From positions 186,001 through 250,000 of the forward strand of contig JAGKQI010000021.1 in the NCBI GenBank assembly GCA_018806915.1: a stretch of DNA of 64,000 nucleotides, written 5' to 3'. The position numbers and the translations under genes were made by a program. This DNA is from Phytophthora colocasiae (lineage: Eukaryota > Oomycota > Peronosporomycetes > Peronosporales > Peronosporaceae). The notes below the pieces were generated by a model. It saw only the letters and a program-made list of their open reading frames with translations, ran no database searches and was not told where the DNA came from. Shown here piece by piece: positions 54,625-64,000 of this stretch (position 1 is the first letter of the stretch; the number at the start of each line of letters is the position of its first letter).

Positions 54625-55598
54625 CTACTGGGAGCCGTCGTTTCCCTGGGCAGAGCCCAAAGCGGGACCCGCGACAGGGTTGCGGCCATTCTGGCCAGCG
54701 CGCTCTTTGCGCAGAGGGCGGTTGGGCCTCAGGTGTGTCGGACTACCACACGTGTAGCACCGACGAGTGCTCATACGCTGCACCGCAGCTCGTAGCTCGG
54801 CTACTTCATCTTCAGCATAGCTGAGGTCCATGGGTTCGGGTCCCCCGGACCCTGTGCTATTAGCACCGACCCTCGACAACTTAAAGTTGTGTTCAGCATT
54901 CAATGCCACGCTAACAGCGTCCTCGAAGGTGCGAGGATTCTGACGGAATGCCTCCGTCCTGGCCACGCCAGCTCTCAGACCTTCCATGAAGATAGTCACA
55001 GTGACCACCTCAGGTAGAGGATCGGCAGCCATGCCGGCAATGAGCGTGCGCAGCTCTTGGACATAGTCCACCAGGTCCTTCTTGCCCTGTCGGCAAGCGA
55101 GGAAGCGTGACCGCACGCGATACGCCTGGTTAGGTGGAGCAAATACTTGCGTAAGTTTGGCCTTAAGCTCACCCCAAGTGGGGAAGGCCATTTCTACCGA
55201 CGTCCCAGACGTCAAGGCCCATTCTCGTGCTCGACCTTCGAGCTTAGAGATGGCGAACGCCACGCGTTGGCCTTCCAACTGGAGCATAGCGGCCCCCCAT
55301 GGCCATCTCGACCTCTCGGGTCCACAATAGGAGGTTCTCTCCTTCATTGCCCGTGAAAGGTCTTCACGCTGAGCGTGACGGGCTTAGCTCTCGGAGCGGG
55401 ATTAACTCCTTTTACATTCCGCTGAATGTGCTCAACGAGAGCGTTCTCGTACGAGGCAAATGCCTCCAGGCGCGCGTTGACGGCCTCCGGCCCTTGAGAC
55501 GCAAGGTGCGCCATACCTTCAGGGCCCAGCAAGGACGTAAGCTTGTTAAGCGTGTCCCGCTGACTCGGAGTCAAGTGAGCGTATGCTTCTGGCTCCAT
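54625..55598 (-). pseudogene. Gypsy-2 gag, two frameshifts
   Basis: ATG 55598 opens a frame reading MEPEAYAHLTPSQRDTLNKL to 55344 (VKTFHG). A Retrotrans_gag core follows (AREWALTSGTSVEMAFPTWG, LIAGMAADPLPEVV) and a zinc knuckle CYTCGSPTHLRPNRP, whose fourth metal ligand is Arg instead of Cys. Extra G residues in runs near 55350 and 55300 put about 15 codons out of frame. The region between gag and protease (54625-54586) is short. Confidence 0.8.
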
Positions 55599-55655
55599 TC
55601 TCACAGAGAAACAGTCTTCAACTCAGGAGTTGGATTGACTACAAGTGCTACCAGA

Positions 55656-56067
55656 TGCAGCGGGGCTGCGTAGGTGTGCACGGCACAGAGGAAGTTGGGT
55701 TGACTCGTAGAGTCCTGCTTGCAAGGCACTAGCCTTCGGTTCTATACAAGAACCAAGTAGTCCACTAAATACGGGACTCTCACAATCAGTGTCCCTATAA
55801 TAAAGGAACTAACACTAATTATGTAAAATGCAAACTGATTTTTATTTATTTTATTGCCCTAATCCTGAATGTAACGGATTTAGTATCTAACATACTAAAT
55901 CCTAATCAAATGTAATGTGTGGCTCTGAGCTAACAGCCAGCAACTGGCTACATATGTGACGTGTGAGAAACACTATGTGTTGTACACGGATCTGTGACTT
56001 GTGACCTGGATGGTGTATACCACACCTATTGTAGCCAAGGCGCGCAGCGCCGTGTAACCCCGTTACA
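55656..56067 (-). repeat. Gypsy-2 5' LTR
   Basis: 412 bp, one base different (T for G near 55761, corresponding to 48298) from the copy at 48193-48604. Confidence 0.95.
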
Positions 56068-56258
56068 CTGGAAGCCTCACAACTCCTGGTTGTGACGAGA
56101 TTGTGGACTGGTGGGTGGTCCAGAAGCCTGTGTCGGTGTCGCCCAAGGACTTCAACCGACTTCAGGCTCAGCTGAAGAAACTCCCAGCTACCGACAACGG
56201 CAAGAACGCTCGTCCAGTGATGCCGCTGAAGGGACGTAAGGTTATCAGTCTGCAGTAG
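56068..56258 (+). pseudogene. Alpha-carbonic anhydrase 5, 3' part
   Basis: Begins with the second CTGGA target copy and continues the carbonic anhydrase reading: GSLTTPGCDEIVDWWVVQ, then a C-terminus ending GRKVISLQ at TAG 56256. Directly collinear with the part ending at 48192. It has no promoter or signal peptide of its own, so it is not expressed as an enzyme. Confidence 0.92.
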
Positions 56259-56841
56259 ACAACTTGAATACATTTTGCACTGAAGAATTTGCAGTCGTGC
56301 CGTGTATTTTCAGAAGTCGAAAGGAAGTTCCAAGTCACAATGAAGTTTTGTGTTCCTAGTTCACACATGGGCTGGTCAACATGCGACAGTGATAATTTCT
56401 CATGGAGTCGAGGTTCTTGTTGTAGAGGTCTGGACGTTCAGTTCATGATGATAAAAGTTCACTAACCGTATAAGTTTTATGAACGGTATTCTTTTTTTTC
56501 AAGAACTTGTTAAACAAGTTGATAGACCTTGTCGTCCACCTTTAGAACGCATAAGGCCTTCAAACTTTTATGGCGACGACGATGCAAGAATAACTTTTCC
56601 TCGACTGTCAATGTCCGCCATCAGGTGGGGTGCGAGTAGGGAATTCCGTGTGGCTCGGGGACAAGAGAGAGCTGCAAGTTCTCAACATCCGCCACGACGG
56701 AAATGAGCCATTTGGTTTAACAGGCTGCACTCTCTCTCTCTCTGCCTGCTTTACTATGGCAACGGCAGAGTCATTCCCCTACGGCACGTACTTTTGCTGG
56801 CTAGCAGTCTAGAACTCGTCTCGATAGAAGCCTCACCGAGA
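56259..56841. other. Intergenic before LRR-kinase A
   Basis: Nothing recognised apart from a short CT microsatellite near 56730. An ATG at 56340 (MKFCVPS) resembles a carbonic anhydrase start only by chance. Confidence 0.4.
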
Positions 56842-59529
56842 ATGCTTTCGGTGATAGCTTCCGTGACGTTTATCTATAATGCGATCATGGTTAGTGTCGC
56901 CCAGGTGTCATCAGGGTCAGCATGGTCATCAGTAACCGGTTCAGAAGTGGGGTTTATTCCTTCGGTGGCTGAAGAATTAGCTCAAGAGTGGTTCACCCAG
57001 AACTTCTGGGAAAATGTGACGCAGTTGGCGGTTGGCGTGGACTCCAACTTGAAAAACTTGTCAGCCAGCGACGTTATTTGCAATGGAGTTCCGTCCCTAC
57101 AGCGCCTGACACCTGAGGAAGTTCCGAATTTCGGTTGTCCAGATATTTTCACAGCAATTGACGCGTCCTGTACGTGCCTTGATTCCGGATATAACGGCAC
57201 GGATACTTGGGAATTTCGAGTGACAAAGCGAAATGTCGATAGTGAATACCCAACAAATCTTACATCGACGAATGTGCTTCCGATCGATGCGATCCGAACG
57301 TTGCAGGTTCCACCAACTTTAGCAACTCTGTGAGTTATTTAGTTCATTAATTTGTCTTTTCAGGAGCTAATACTGTGTAATGTAGACGTATCGTTGGCGA
57401 AGGAGATTTACCTCAGGATATCCAGTTTGCGCCCGAGGATCGCCGTATTCCTGGAATCAACTTACCTATCGCTATCACTCCAAACGACGTGATATACGTC
57501 TCCAAAGTGTAAGTTTAACTTATATTGTGGGTGTTTTGGCATTCTAAACGACGCTTTTGAGCAGGGAAATCATCAACATCAACATGTTCTCAATCACCCT
57601 AGCAGCGTCAGCTTTTCTCCCGTCGACAACGACTAATCTGTGCGTAATTTCCAGATAAAATCAGCACAGACTACCGACTAACATTTGGTATTGTTGAAAT
57701 GCTACAGAACCCTGAGGAACTGTAACTTGTTCGGCTTCGGTTTCCACTTCTTTGATGGAGTCACGAATTTGCAACATTTGTACGTACGGTAGGAAAAGAC
57801 CGAAACTAATTATGAGAGTCTGACCAATGTGTGATCTTGCCAGGGATTTATCTTCCAACTCGTTGACTGTGCCTTACGCAGGGTCAACGACTCAAAGCTC
57901 GTGTACTAATCAATTTTGCACGCTAAAAAGCTTGTGAGTACAGTATTGTAAATCATTTCCACCGTTGATCAAATCGAGCTAACCTGTGTTTTGAATACAG
58001 AAACCTGACCAACAACAGTCTGACGGCGTTCCCTTCGGTGGTTTTCAACATAGTCACCTTGCAGGAGCTGTAAGTTTTATCATCACAACTGATGTTTGAT
58101 ACACCCTTTAACAATCTTTTTTCAGGTACATCGCACACAACGACATTACTGACTTTAACATCACCAACGCGACGTTCAACGCCATCAAGAGGTTATCAGC
58201 CTTCGAGTCGGACCAACCGGACGTTTCCTCTACGTGTCCTGGGGGGACGTGGCAAACTGCACACAACTCGAAATTCTGCGTAGCCAACGAAACTGTGGTA
58301 ATTCCAGGTACGACCATCAACAGGTCCTAAGAGTTCGACTAAAGCTAACCTTTTTTTTGATCGGATTAGAACCAAAATCAGGTTCCTGCCCTCAGTATAT
58401 CCTGTACTTTGGGATCATCGGTGGTTGCCTCGTTGTAGCGCTTGTGGTTCTTCTGCTATGGCAACGAGCTCGTACCCGTCATGAATTCTCACCCTCTCCA
58501 GTATCTTCACCTTCTAGTTACTACCTTGCCAGAAGTGGGAACGAGACCATCAATCTTGGATCCGAAAAGAGCAATGCAGAAGCGCTTCTGGAGGACCCCA
58601 TCATCGTCACTAACCGTATCGACTACAAGGAGATTAAACTGGGCAAATGTCTGAGTAAAGGCGGCTTCGGCTTGGTGTTCGTGGGCGAGTACAAAGGTCG
58701 ACAAGTGGCTGTGAAAAAGATCCGACCTGACCGCAGTCAGGACCCGAGAGATGTCAAGGCATTTCTGAAGGAAATTATCCTCATGGGGGAACTTCACCAC
58801 CCAAGAATCGTCGAGTTTATTGGTGTTGCTTGGGATAATCTCAAACACATCTCAGCGGTGTCCGAATTCATGCCAGGTGGCGATTTACGCCACGTTTTAC
58901 GAAGCTTCAAGCGTCAAGGCAGTCCCTTGTCGTGGAGGAATCATAAGACTACAATTTCGCTGCATATTGCCGAAGCTATGCAGTATCTCCACTCCCATAC
59001 ACCCAAGGTCATTCACCGTGACTTGAAGTCCAAGAACGTGCTGCTGAACATGCACTTGGAGGCGAAATTGACGGATTTCGGTGTATCTCGAACGCAGTAC
59101 ACGGTACAGACCCACGCGATGACTGCAGGTATCGGTACGTCTTTCTGGATTGCGCCGGAGGTCCTGTTAGGTCGGGATTACAATGAACAGGCCGACATCT
59201 ACTCGTTCGGAGTGGTTTTATCCGAAATCGACACGGACGACTACCCGTTCTGGAACGACGCGAATCGTGACGGACCGCGTGGTAAACTACAGGAAGCGGA
59301 TATCTTACGGCAGGTCGCGACGGGTAAGAAGCGACCGCAGTTCTCCGCTAATTGCCCCGCTGGGATCATGTTGCTGGCGGAAAATTGTCTGCAGGAGAAA
59401 CCGGAAGACCGACCGACTGCTTCAGCCATCGTCGATACTTTGCAACAATTGCTTCGATCAAGTATGCAACCAAGTTCGTCGGACTCGTCCCTTTCGTTCG
59501 CCTCGGGTTCAGGATGGACTGTTAGCTAG
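56842..59529 (+). CDS. LRR receptor-like TKL kinase A, complete (752 aa)
   Basis: Exons 56842-57329, 57386-57508, 57565-57639, 57708-57779, 57844-57933, 58001-58069, 58126-58307, 58370-59529; total 2259 nt in frame, all GT-AG. N-terminal hydrophobic leader, a Cys-containing ectodomain, four single-repeat LRR exons, one transmembrane helix (IIGGCLVVALVVLLLW), then a tyrosine-kinase-like catalytic domain: glycine loop SKGGFGLVF, VAVKK, catalytic HRDLKSKN, DFG, and a GTSFWIAPEVL activation end. All catalytic residues are present. It probably senses an extracellular ligand and phosphorylates Ser/Thr substrates; the ligand is unknown. Tandem with kinase B about 360 bp downstream. Confidence 0.9.
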
Positions 59530-59891
59530 ACAATAGAATCTACTTTTTGTGCTATAGAGAATACAGGAAACACATTTCCGATGCAACAGTAGTGGTGCTT
59601 TGTTCTCGAAAAATATTGAAAAGCAAATTCCAGATAAGCTTAACATTTGTATGTGAAGAATGTCAATAATTAATTGAACCTATAATTGTTTTTCGAAAAG
59701 CCAGGTGGGATATCCCACCTCCTCTCTCGAATCCGTCCAGCAGAGACCGACTCGGTCTGACCGAGACGCTCTCTGGCTGGGATACAGCTTTTTAGCGGAT
59801 GTAGCAACGGGAAACTTACGCGTAGAACAGACTTTGGTCCGGACAGTAGTTGATAGAACCATTGGCCATCTCTCATTGCTGCTTTTCGCCA
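59530..59891. other. Short spacer between kinases A and B
   Basis: About 360 bp holding the 3' end of A and the promoter of B; no classic Inr/FPR was recognised. Confidence 0.4.
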
Positions 59892-62614
59892 ATGGCAGCC
59901 GAACGAGTTCGATCCGGTTGGGTGTGTACCTGGGTGCTTCTAGTTCAGTCGTGGCCGGTAACAGCACAGAGTTCGTCTTCATCAGGTGCAGGTTCTTCAT
60001 CAGATTCAAACGCGGACGCCACCGACGCTGGAGACGCTACTCCGGCGGAGATTCTTGCCCAAGACTGGTTTGAAACCAACTCGGTTGTTAATGTGACGTA
60101 CTTGGCAGTGAGTGTAAACTCGAAGCTCTCCAATGTTACAGGAAGCGATATTATCTGTGGGAAAGGAGTACCATCGCTACAAACCCGGACGATTGAACAG
60201 CTACCGAATAACGGATGTCCGGCGATATTCACAGCGTTGAATGGATCGTGCACGTGCTTACCGGACTATAACAATACGGAAAAATGGGAGTTTTTCGTGA
60301 CGAAAAAGACTGGGGAAAGTGCTTACCCGCTCACACTTAACGCAACAGATGTGCTATCTGTTGACACGATTCGGACGCTCTTGGTGCCGTCGACACTAGT
60401 TTCACTGTAAGATTTTTACTGATCTGGAATTTGGTGGAAACTAATGTTTAACGTTTGTTGCAGATCCATTACAGGTATTGGAGAAGAACTTCAGCAGATC
60501 TCGTTTGTACCGCAAGATGTCGCCTTGCCTGGATCAAATATCCCTGTCGCTGTGAACGCGGACAGCATTAGCGAGCCTACCTCTATCACAACAGTGTAAG
60601 GAAATGGTACAGTACGAAGATTTTTCAGAGTGAGTTAATTCTAACTTGTGCTGCTGACCAGACGACTAGAAAATATTGCCATGTCATCGATTGTACTCAA
60701 TACCGGGTACTTCTTCCCATCGACAACTCTTAATTTGTACGTCGCATGCATCAGTTTGGAGCCTTTGAGCTTGTCACTGACTTGCTAGTTGTAAATTACA
60801 GAACGATGCGCAACTGCGGATTGGAGAAATTCGGATTTGACTTTTTTCAAGGCCTTAAAACGGTGCAATACCTGTACGTGGTGGCATTTTATTAAGATGG
60901 TAGCCACAACTAACTCACGTTTTGTGTAGTGATTTATCCGGAAACAACCTCGCTAAACCGTACGCCGGCAATACCATCAGCAAGACTTGCACCACACAGT
61001 TCTGCGCTGTCCAAGTTTTGTACGATCTTGTGCTCTTCATATTTTATGGTTTTGTATTGGAAACTAACGTTTTATACGATAGGAATCTAACTGGCAACCA
61101 GTTGACGACATTCCCTGAAGTTGTCTTTAACCTCGACGATCTCAGTGAACTGTAAGCTGCTCCATTCTTAAAAAATATTTTGATTAAACTAACTGTTTAT
61201 TTCTTACAGGTACATTCGCGACAACAACATTACAGACTTCAACATCAGCGCTGCAACATTTAACTATATCTCGTCCCTACGAGCTTATGAGTCGGATCAG
61301 CCAGAAGAATCAGCCACCTGCATCGACGGAAGTTGGCAGAATGCACATGGCGTCACATTTTGTGTACTCAATGATTCCAATGTGGATGATGGTAGGATTT
61401 TCCTCCCTCTTCATTTGTTTCCCGCTTATTTATATTGTTTTTTTTTCTCTCTTCTTGTAGAATCATCACGTGCTTCCAGTGCATTGGTCTACGTCGCAAT
61501 CGCAGCGGGGGCTGTCATGCTTATGTTAGTTGCCATTTTTGCGTGGATGAGGTGTCATCCATCACCTCTGGATCGCTCATCCTCGTCTTCAAAGCTTGAC
61601 TCAACCAGAGCGTCTTACTTAGACGAAACAAGACAAGAAGTCGATCCTGTCCTTCTGAATGACCCGGTGGTGGTGACTAATCGGATCGAATACAGGCAAC
61701 TGAAATTAGGGAAATGTATCAGCAAAGGTGGCTTTGGCTTGGTTTTCACTGGCGAATACAGAGGACGTCGAGTTGCCATCAAGAAAATCCGCCCAGACCG
61801 CAGCGGAGACGTATTGGATATTGAGATTTTCCTAAAGGAAATTATTCTCATGGCTGTACTTTACCACCCGAGGATCGTGGAGTTTATTGGCGTGGGGTGG
61901 GATACATTACGGCATCTTTCAGCAGTGACGGAGTTCATGGATAACGGAGATCTTCGAGAAGTTCTTTACACATTCAAGGAACGCGGTTCTCCATTGTCAT
62001 GGCAGACACACAAAGCTCATATCGCTTTACACATAGCAGAAGCTCTCACGTACTTACACTCTCTGCATCCTCCAGTGATCCATCGAGACCTCAAGTCGAA
62101 AAACGTACTGCTGAACATGTATTTGGAAGCAAAACTGAGCGATTTCGGCATTTCTCGGATGCGCTACGCCATCGAGACGCATATGACTGCAGGAGTTGGC
62201 ACTTCATTCTGGATTGCACCGGAGGTTCTCCTCGGTCGAGACTACGATGAGCGAGCGGATATTTACTCGTTTGGAGTTGTCCTGTCTGAAATCGACACGG
62301 ATGACTATCCTTTCTGGAACGACCAGCACCAGGATGAAGCCCGTGGTAAAATTCAGGAGGCGGAGATTCTAAGTCAAGTCGCTGCTGGACGAATCCGACC
62401 CGACTTTTCTCCTGACTGCCCTGAGGAGATTCTGGCTCTAGCGGATGCCTGCCTGCAGCGAAATTCTCGAAATCGACCTACAGCAGCTAAAATTGTGATG
62501 GAGTTGCAAAACTTGATCCATCCTTCTCGTCGGAGATCATCGTCCCAGTATGCGTCGTCCGACGACTCAGGGTCAATATGGTCGGTTCGAAGCCCGAGTA
62601 ACATCATTTTATGA
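59892..62614 (+). CDS. LRR receptor-like TKL kinase B, complete (762 aa)
   Basis: Exons 59892-60406, 60464-60595, 60662-60736, 60802-60873, 60930-61019, 61083-61151, 61210-61391, 61461-62614; total 2289 nt in frame. ATG 59892 begins a clear signal peptide (WVCTWVLLVQSWPVTAQ) before a Ser/Ala/Asp-rich linker. The ectodomain, four LRR exons (75, 72, 90, 69 nt) and 182-nt juxtamembrane exon match kinase A in length. Transmembrane helix AAGAVMLMLVAIFAWM. Kinase motifs: SKGGFGLVF, VAIKK, HRDLKSKN, DFG, GTSFWIAPEVL. All catalytic residues are present. Closest in layout to A and to the partial gene at the left edge. Confidence 0.92.
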
Positions 62615-63549
62615 AAACTTGTGAGAGTTTTTAGAGGGAAATCACCCAGCAAATATAGAGATAGTTTGACTGTTTACCTAAAGTTGAGCTTGATCGAAAT
62701 ATTATTTTCTATCGGTTCTTATTTATTGACAACAAATGGCTTGTTAGACCTGGACGTTATGGATCGGAATGAGTTTCGGAGTTTCAACAGCGGTGGTGAG
62801 ATGGAGTGAGTTGCCTGGCTTCTCCAAATGACTTACGACACGTAGTCTATTCTTACTGTATAAACTGAGTCCAAGTCGTCGTGAGAATTTATCGAGAATT
62901 TGTGAAAAAACACCTTACCTTCGACACTATCACTCCAAAGCGAAAGCTTGCAAAATTTGAGTTTAAATGCCTGCATAGTACGACAACACCCACTAGACAA
63001 GTTTTTTTAACGAGACAGTTCCAGACGAAAAAAACGCTATTGTTAGACATCTGGGTAGTTTATTAGCGATGTGTCATATTTTCCAATGTTCCTACAGAAA
63101 CACAATGAGATCCGAAATCCGATGCATCCCATGGACGTTTCAGGCGATAAGAGCTGATACGAGCCACTAAAACTACTAAAAGCAAAAACACCATGGTACG
63201 TTTCTGGTTTCAAGTAATTAAAGGGGGACACCTTGGCGTGAAGTTGCAACGGCTCCATCCATTCATTCAATTCAGCACTGGATGAGACTGATCAAAGTCC
63301 TTTGATTATTAGTTCAACGAGAAATAGCTCGTCCAAGCTGCCATCGTAGCGCCCGACACATTCCTAACGCCCAACGGCGTAAAACGGACACAAAACGACC
63401 GACAGCGCCTAAAAATGCTATTGCTGTTGCAGTCGTGTTAGCACAGCCCTGTCGGAAAGTGGTCTCTGGTGGGGCTGAGACACTCGTCAATTTGCTGGCA
63501 ACTCATACGGTTGACTGTTTCCCCTGCCACCTTAGCTTCTTTTGTCTCT
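62615..63549. other. Intergenic between kinase B and WRKY19-like gene
   Basis: No gene recognised. An element-like GTCAATTTGCTG, similar to the flanking part of the oomycete core promoter, lies near 63486, about 60 bp before the next ATG. Confidence 0.4.
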
Positions 63550-64000
63550 ATGGATCTGCAACCTCAGCAGTTTTACCCTCCGAAATCTCGCCTTGATGAG
63601 ACTGAATTCTACCTAGAACCGACCGTCGTTGCAACACATGCTCGCACTTGGTTTCAGGCACATGTAGTTGATCACCAAATAGTCCAAGATCGAGAGCAAT
63701 TGAATGCTCAAAGCCGAATTCTCCCTACTTCAGTAGCTCTCATGATGACAAGAAAAGACAACCAACCACGACGTCCGTCCATTCTGGAACGCTACGCTGA
63801 AAGTGTGCCGTTGTCTGCATCATGCCAAAGTGTCCAGAAGCGATGTCTGTTTCCTGATTGCACCAAAATGTCCGTCAGCAAAGGGTTATGTCGTGGTCAT
63901 GGAGGTGGACGTCGGTGTCATTTCGCAGGTGGGTGTACGAAAAGTGCTCAGAGTCGTAGCACGTTTTGTTGGGCACACGGCGGTGGCCAACGTTGCGATG
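63550..64000 (+). CDS. WRKY19-like zinc-finger protein (partial, runs off right edge)
   Basis: An open frame from ATG 63550 to the window end (150 codons). After an uncharacterised ~100-residue N-terminus it enters Cys/His repeats of the oomycete WRKY19-like type: RCLFPDCTKMSVSKGLCRGH then GGGRRCHFAGGCTKSAQSR, CWAHGGGQRC, that is C-x4-C-x8-C-x2-H spaced units joined by GGG. The family name comes from plant WRKY19 sequence similarity; these proteins probably bind nucleic acid, but their function is unproven. More repeats are expected beyond the window. No introns seen so far. Confidence 0.8.
   Translation, partial: MDLQPQQFYPPKSRLDETEFYLEPTVVATHARTWFQAHVVDHQIVQDREQLNAQSRILPTSVALMMTRKDNQPRRPSILERYAESVPLSASCQSVQKRCLFPDCTKMSVSKGLCRGHGGGRRCHFAGGCTKSAQSRSTFCWAHGGGQRCD

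Larger units (their letters stand above)
48193..56067 (-). mobile_element. Gypsy-2 chromovirus, full length, inserted in carbonic anhydrase 5
   Basis: 7875 bp with 412-bp LTRs differing at one base seen, and an exact 5-bp target duplication CTGGA at 48188-48192 and 56068-56072. Coding strand is minus: gag, PR, RT, RNase H, INT, chromodomain. A polypurine tract (GGTGGGGAGGG) precedes the 3' LTR at 48605, and TGGTAGCACTTG just inside the 5' LTR is the likely primer-binding site. Confidence 0.95.

Noticed and set aside
56340..56400. ATG reading MKFCVPS, like a carbonic anhydrase start
   Set aside because: No continuation of signal peptide or enzyme sequence; chance match.

Overview
This window is nuclear DNA of a plant-pathogenic oomycete, most likely Phytophthora or a close relative. 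The evidence is internal: a secreted RXLR-type protein, introns of about 55-75 nt, promoters that match the oomycete initiator plus flanking element (GCTCAYTYYNCAWTTT type), a WRKY19-like zinc-finger protein, LRR-TKL receptor kinases, and dense Gypsy, Copia, hAT, PIF/Harbinger, pogo and LINE elements.

Host genes form three groups. (1) Three paralogous LRR receptor-like TKL kinases: one on the minus strand at the left edge (cut by the window) and two complete tandem genes on the plus strand at 56.8-62.6 kb. Exons 3-6 are 75, 72, 90 and 69 nt in all three, with introns at the same phase. (2) A small secreted RXLR-type protein present as two identical coding copies on the arms of a palindrome at 4.1-6.8 kb. 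(3) Five secreted alpha-carbonic anhydrase genes between 35.9 and 56.3 kb. One carries a hAT transposon in intron 1 and a frameshift in exon 3. One is intact. Two are near-identical copies on the arms of a second, 3.6 kb palindrome. The last is split by a full-length Gypsy element with a 5-bp target duplication. An EF-hand protein (30.5-31.2 kb) and a WRKY19-like protein running off the right edge complete the host set.

Mobile DNA by region: a MITE with a hAT relic abutting its end (2.05-3.64 kb); a TA-flanked MITE in one arm of the RXLR palindrome (6.16-6.59 kb); an L1/Tx1-like LINE on the minus strand cut by a Gypsy LTR (7.3-10.8 kb); Gypsy-1 (10.8-24.3 kb), which carries gag-pol, a 549-aa antisense ORF and a membrane-protein ORF; a 5'-truncated Copia (24.26-28.4 kb); a pogo relic containing a 621-bp TRIM (28.7-30.36 kb); a second pogo/mariner element (31.5-32.6 kb); a decayed Harbinger element with both its ORFs and a tRNA-Glu-headed insertion (32.7-35.5 kb); a 2.2 kb hAT inside a gene intron (36.26-38.45 kb); a DDE_Tnp_4 transposase (40.2-41.1 kb) and a pogo MITE (41.3-41.7 kb); and Gypsy-2, a chromovirus on the minus strand (48.2-56.07 kb), also with an antisense reading region next to its 3' LTR.

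The two most unusual themes are these. Both unrelated Gypsy families carry long antisense coding regions between pol and the 3' LTR. Two independent gene palindromes, one with a secreted effector-like gene and one with a carbonic anhydrase, share the same layout: divergent genes, start codons facing inward, and a 340-380 bp unique spacer. All coordinates and splice sites were read by eye; family names rest on motif recognition, not database searches.
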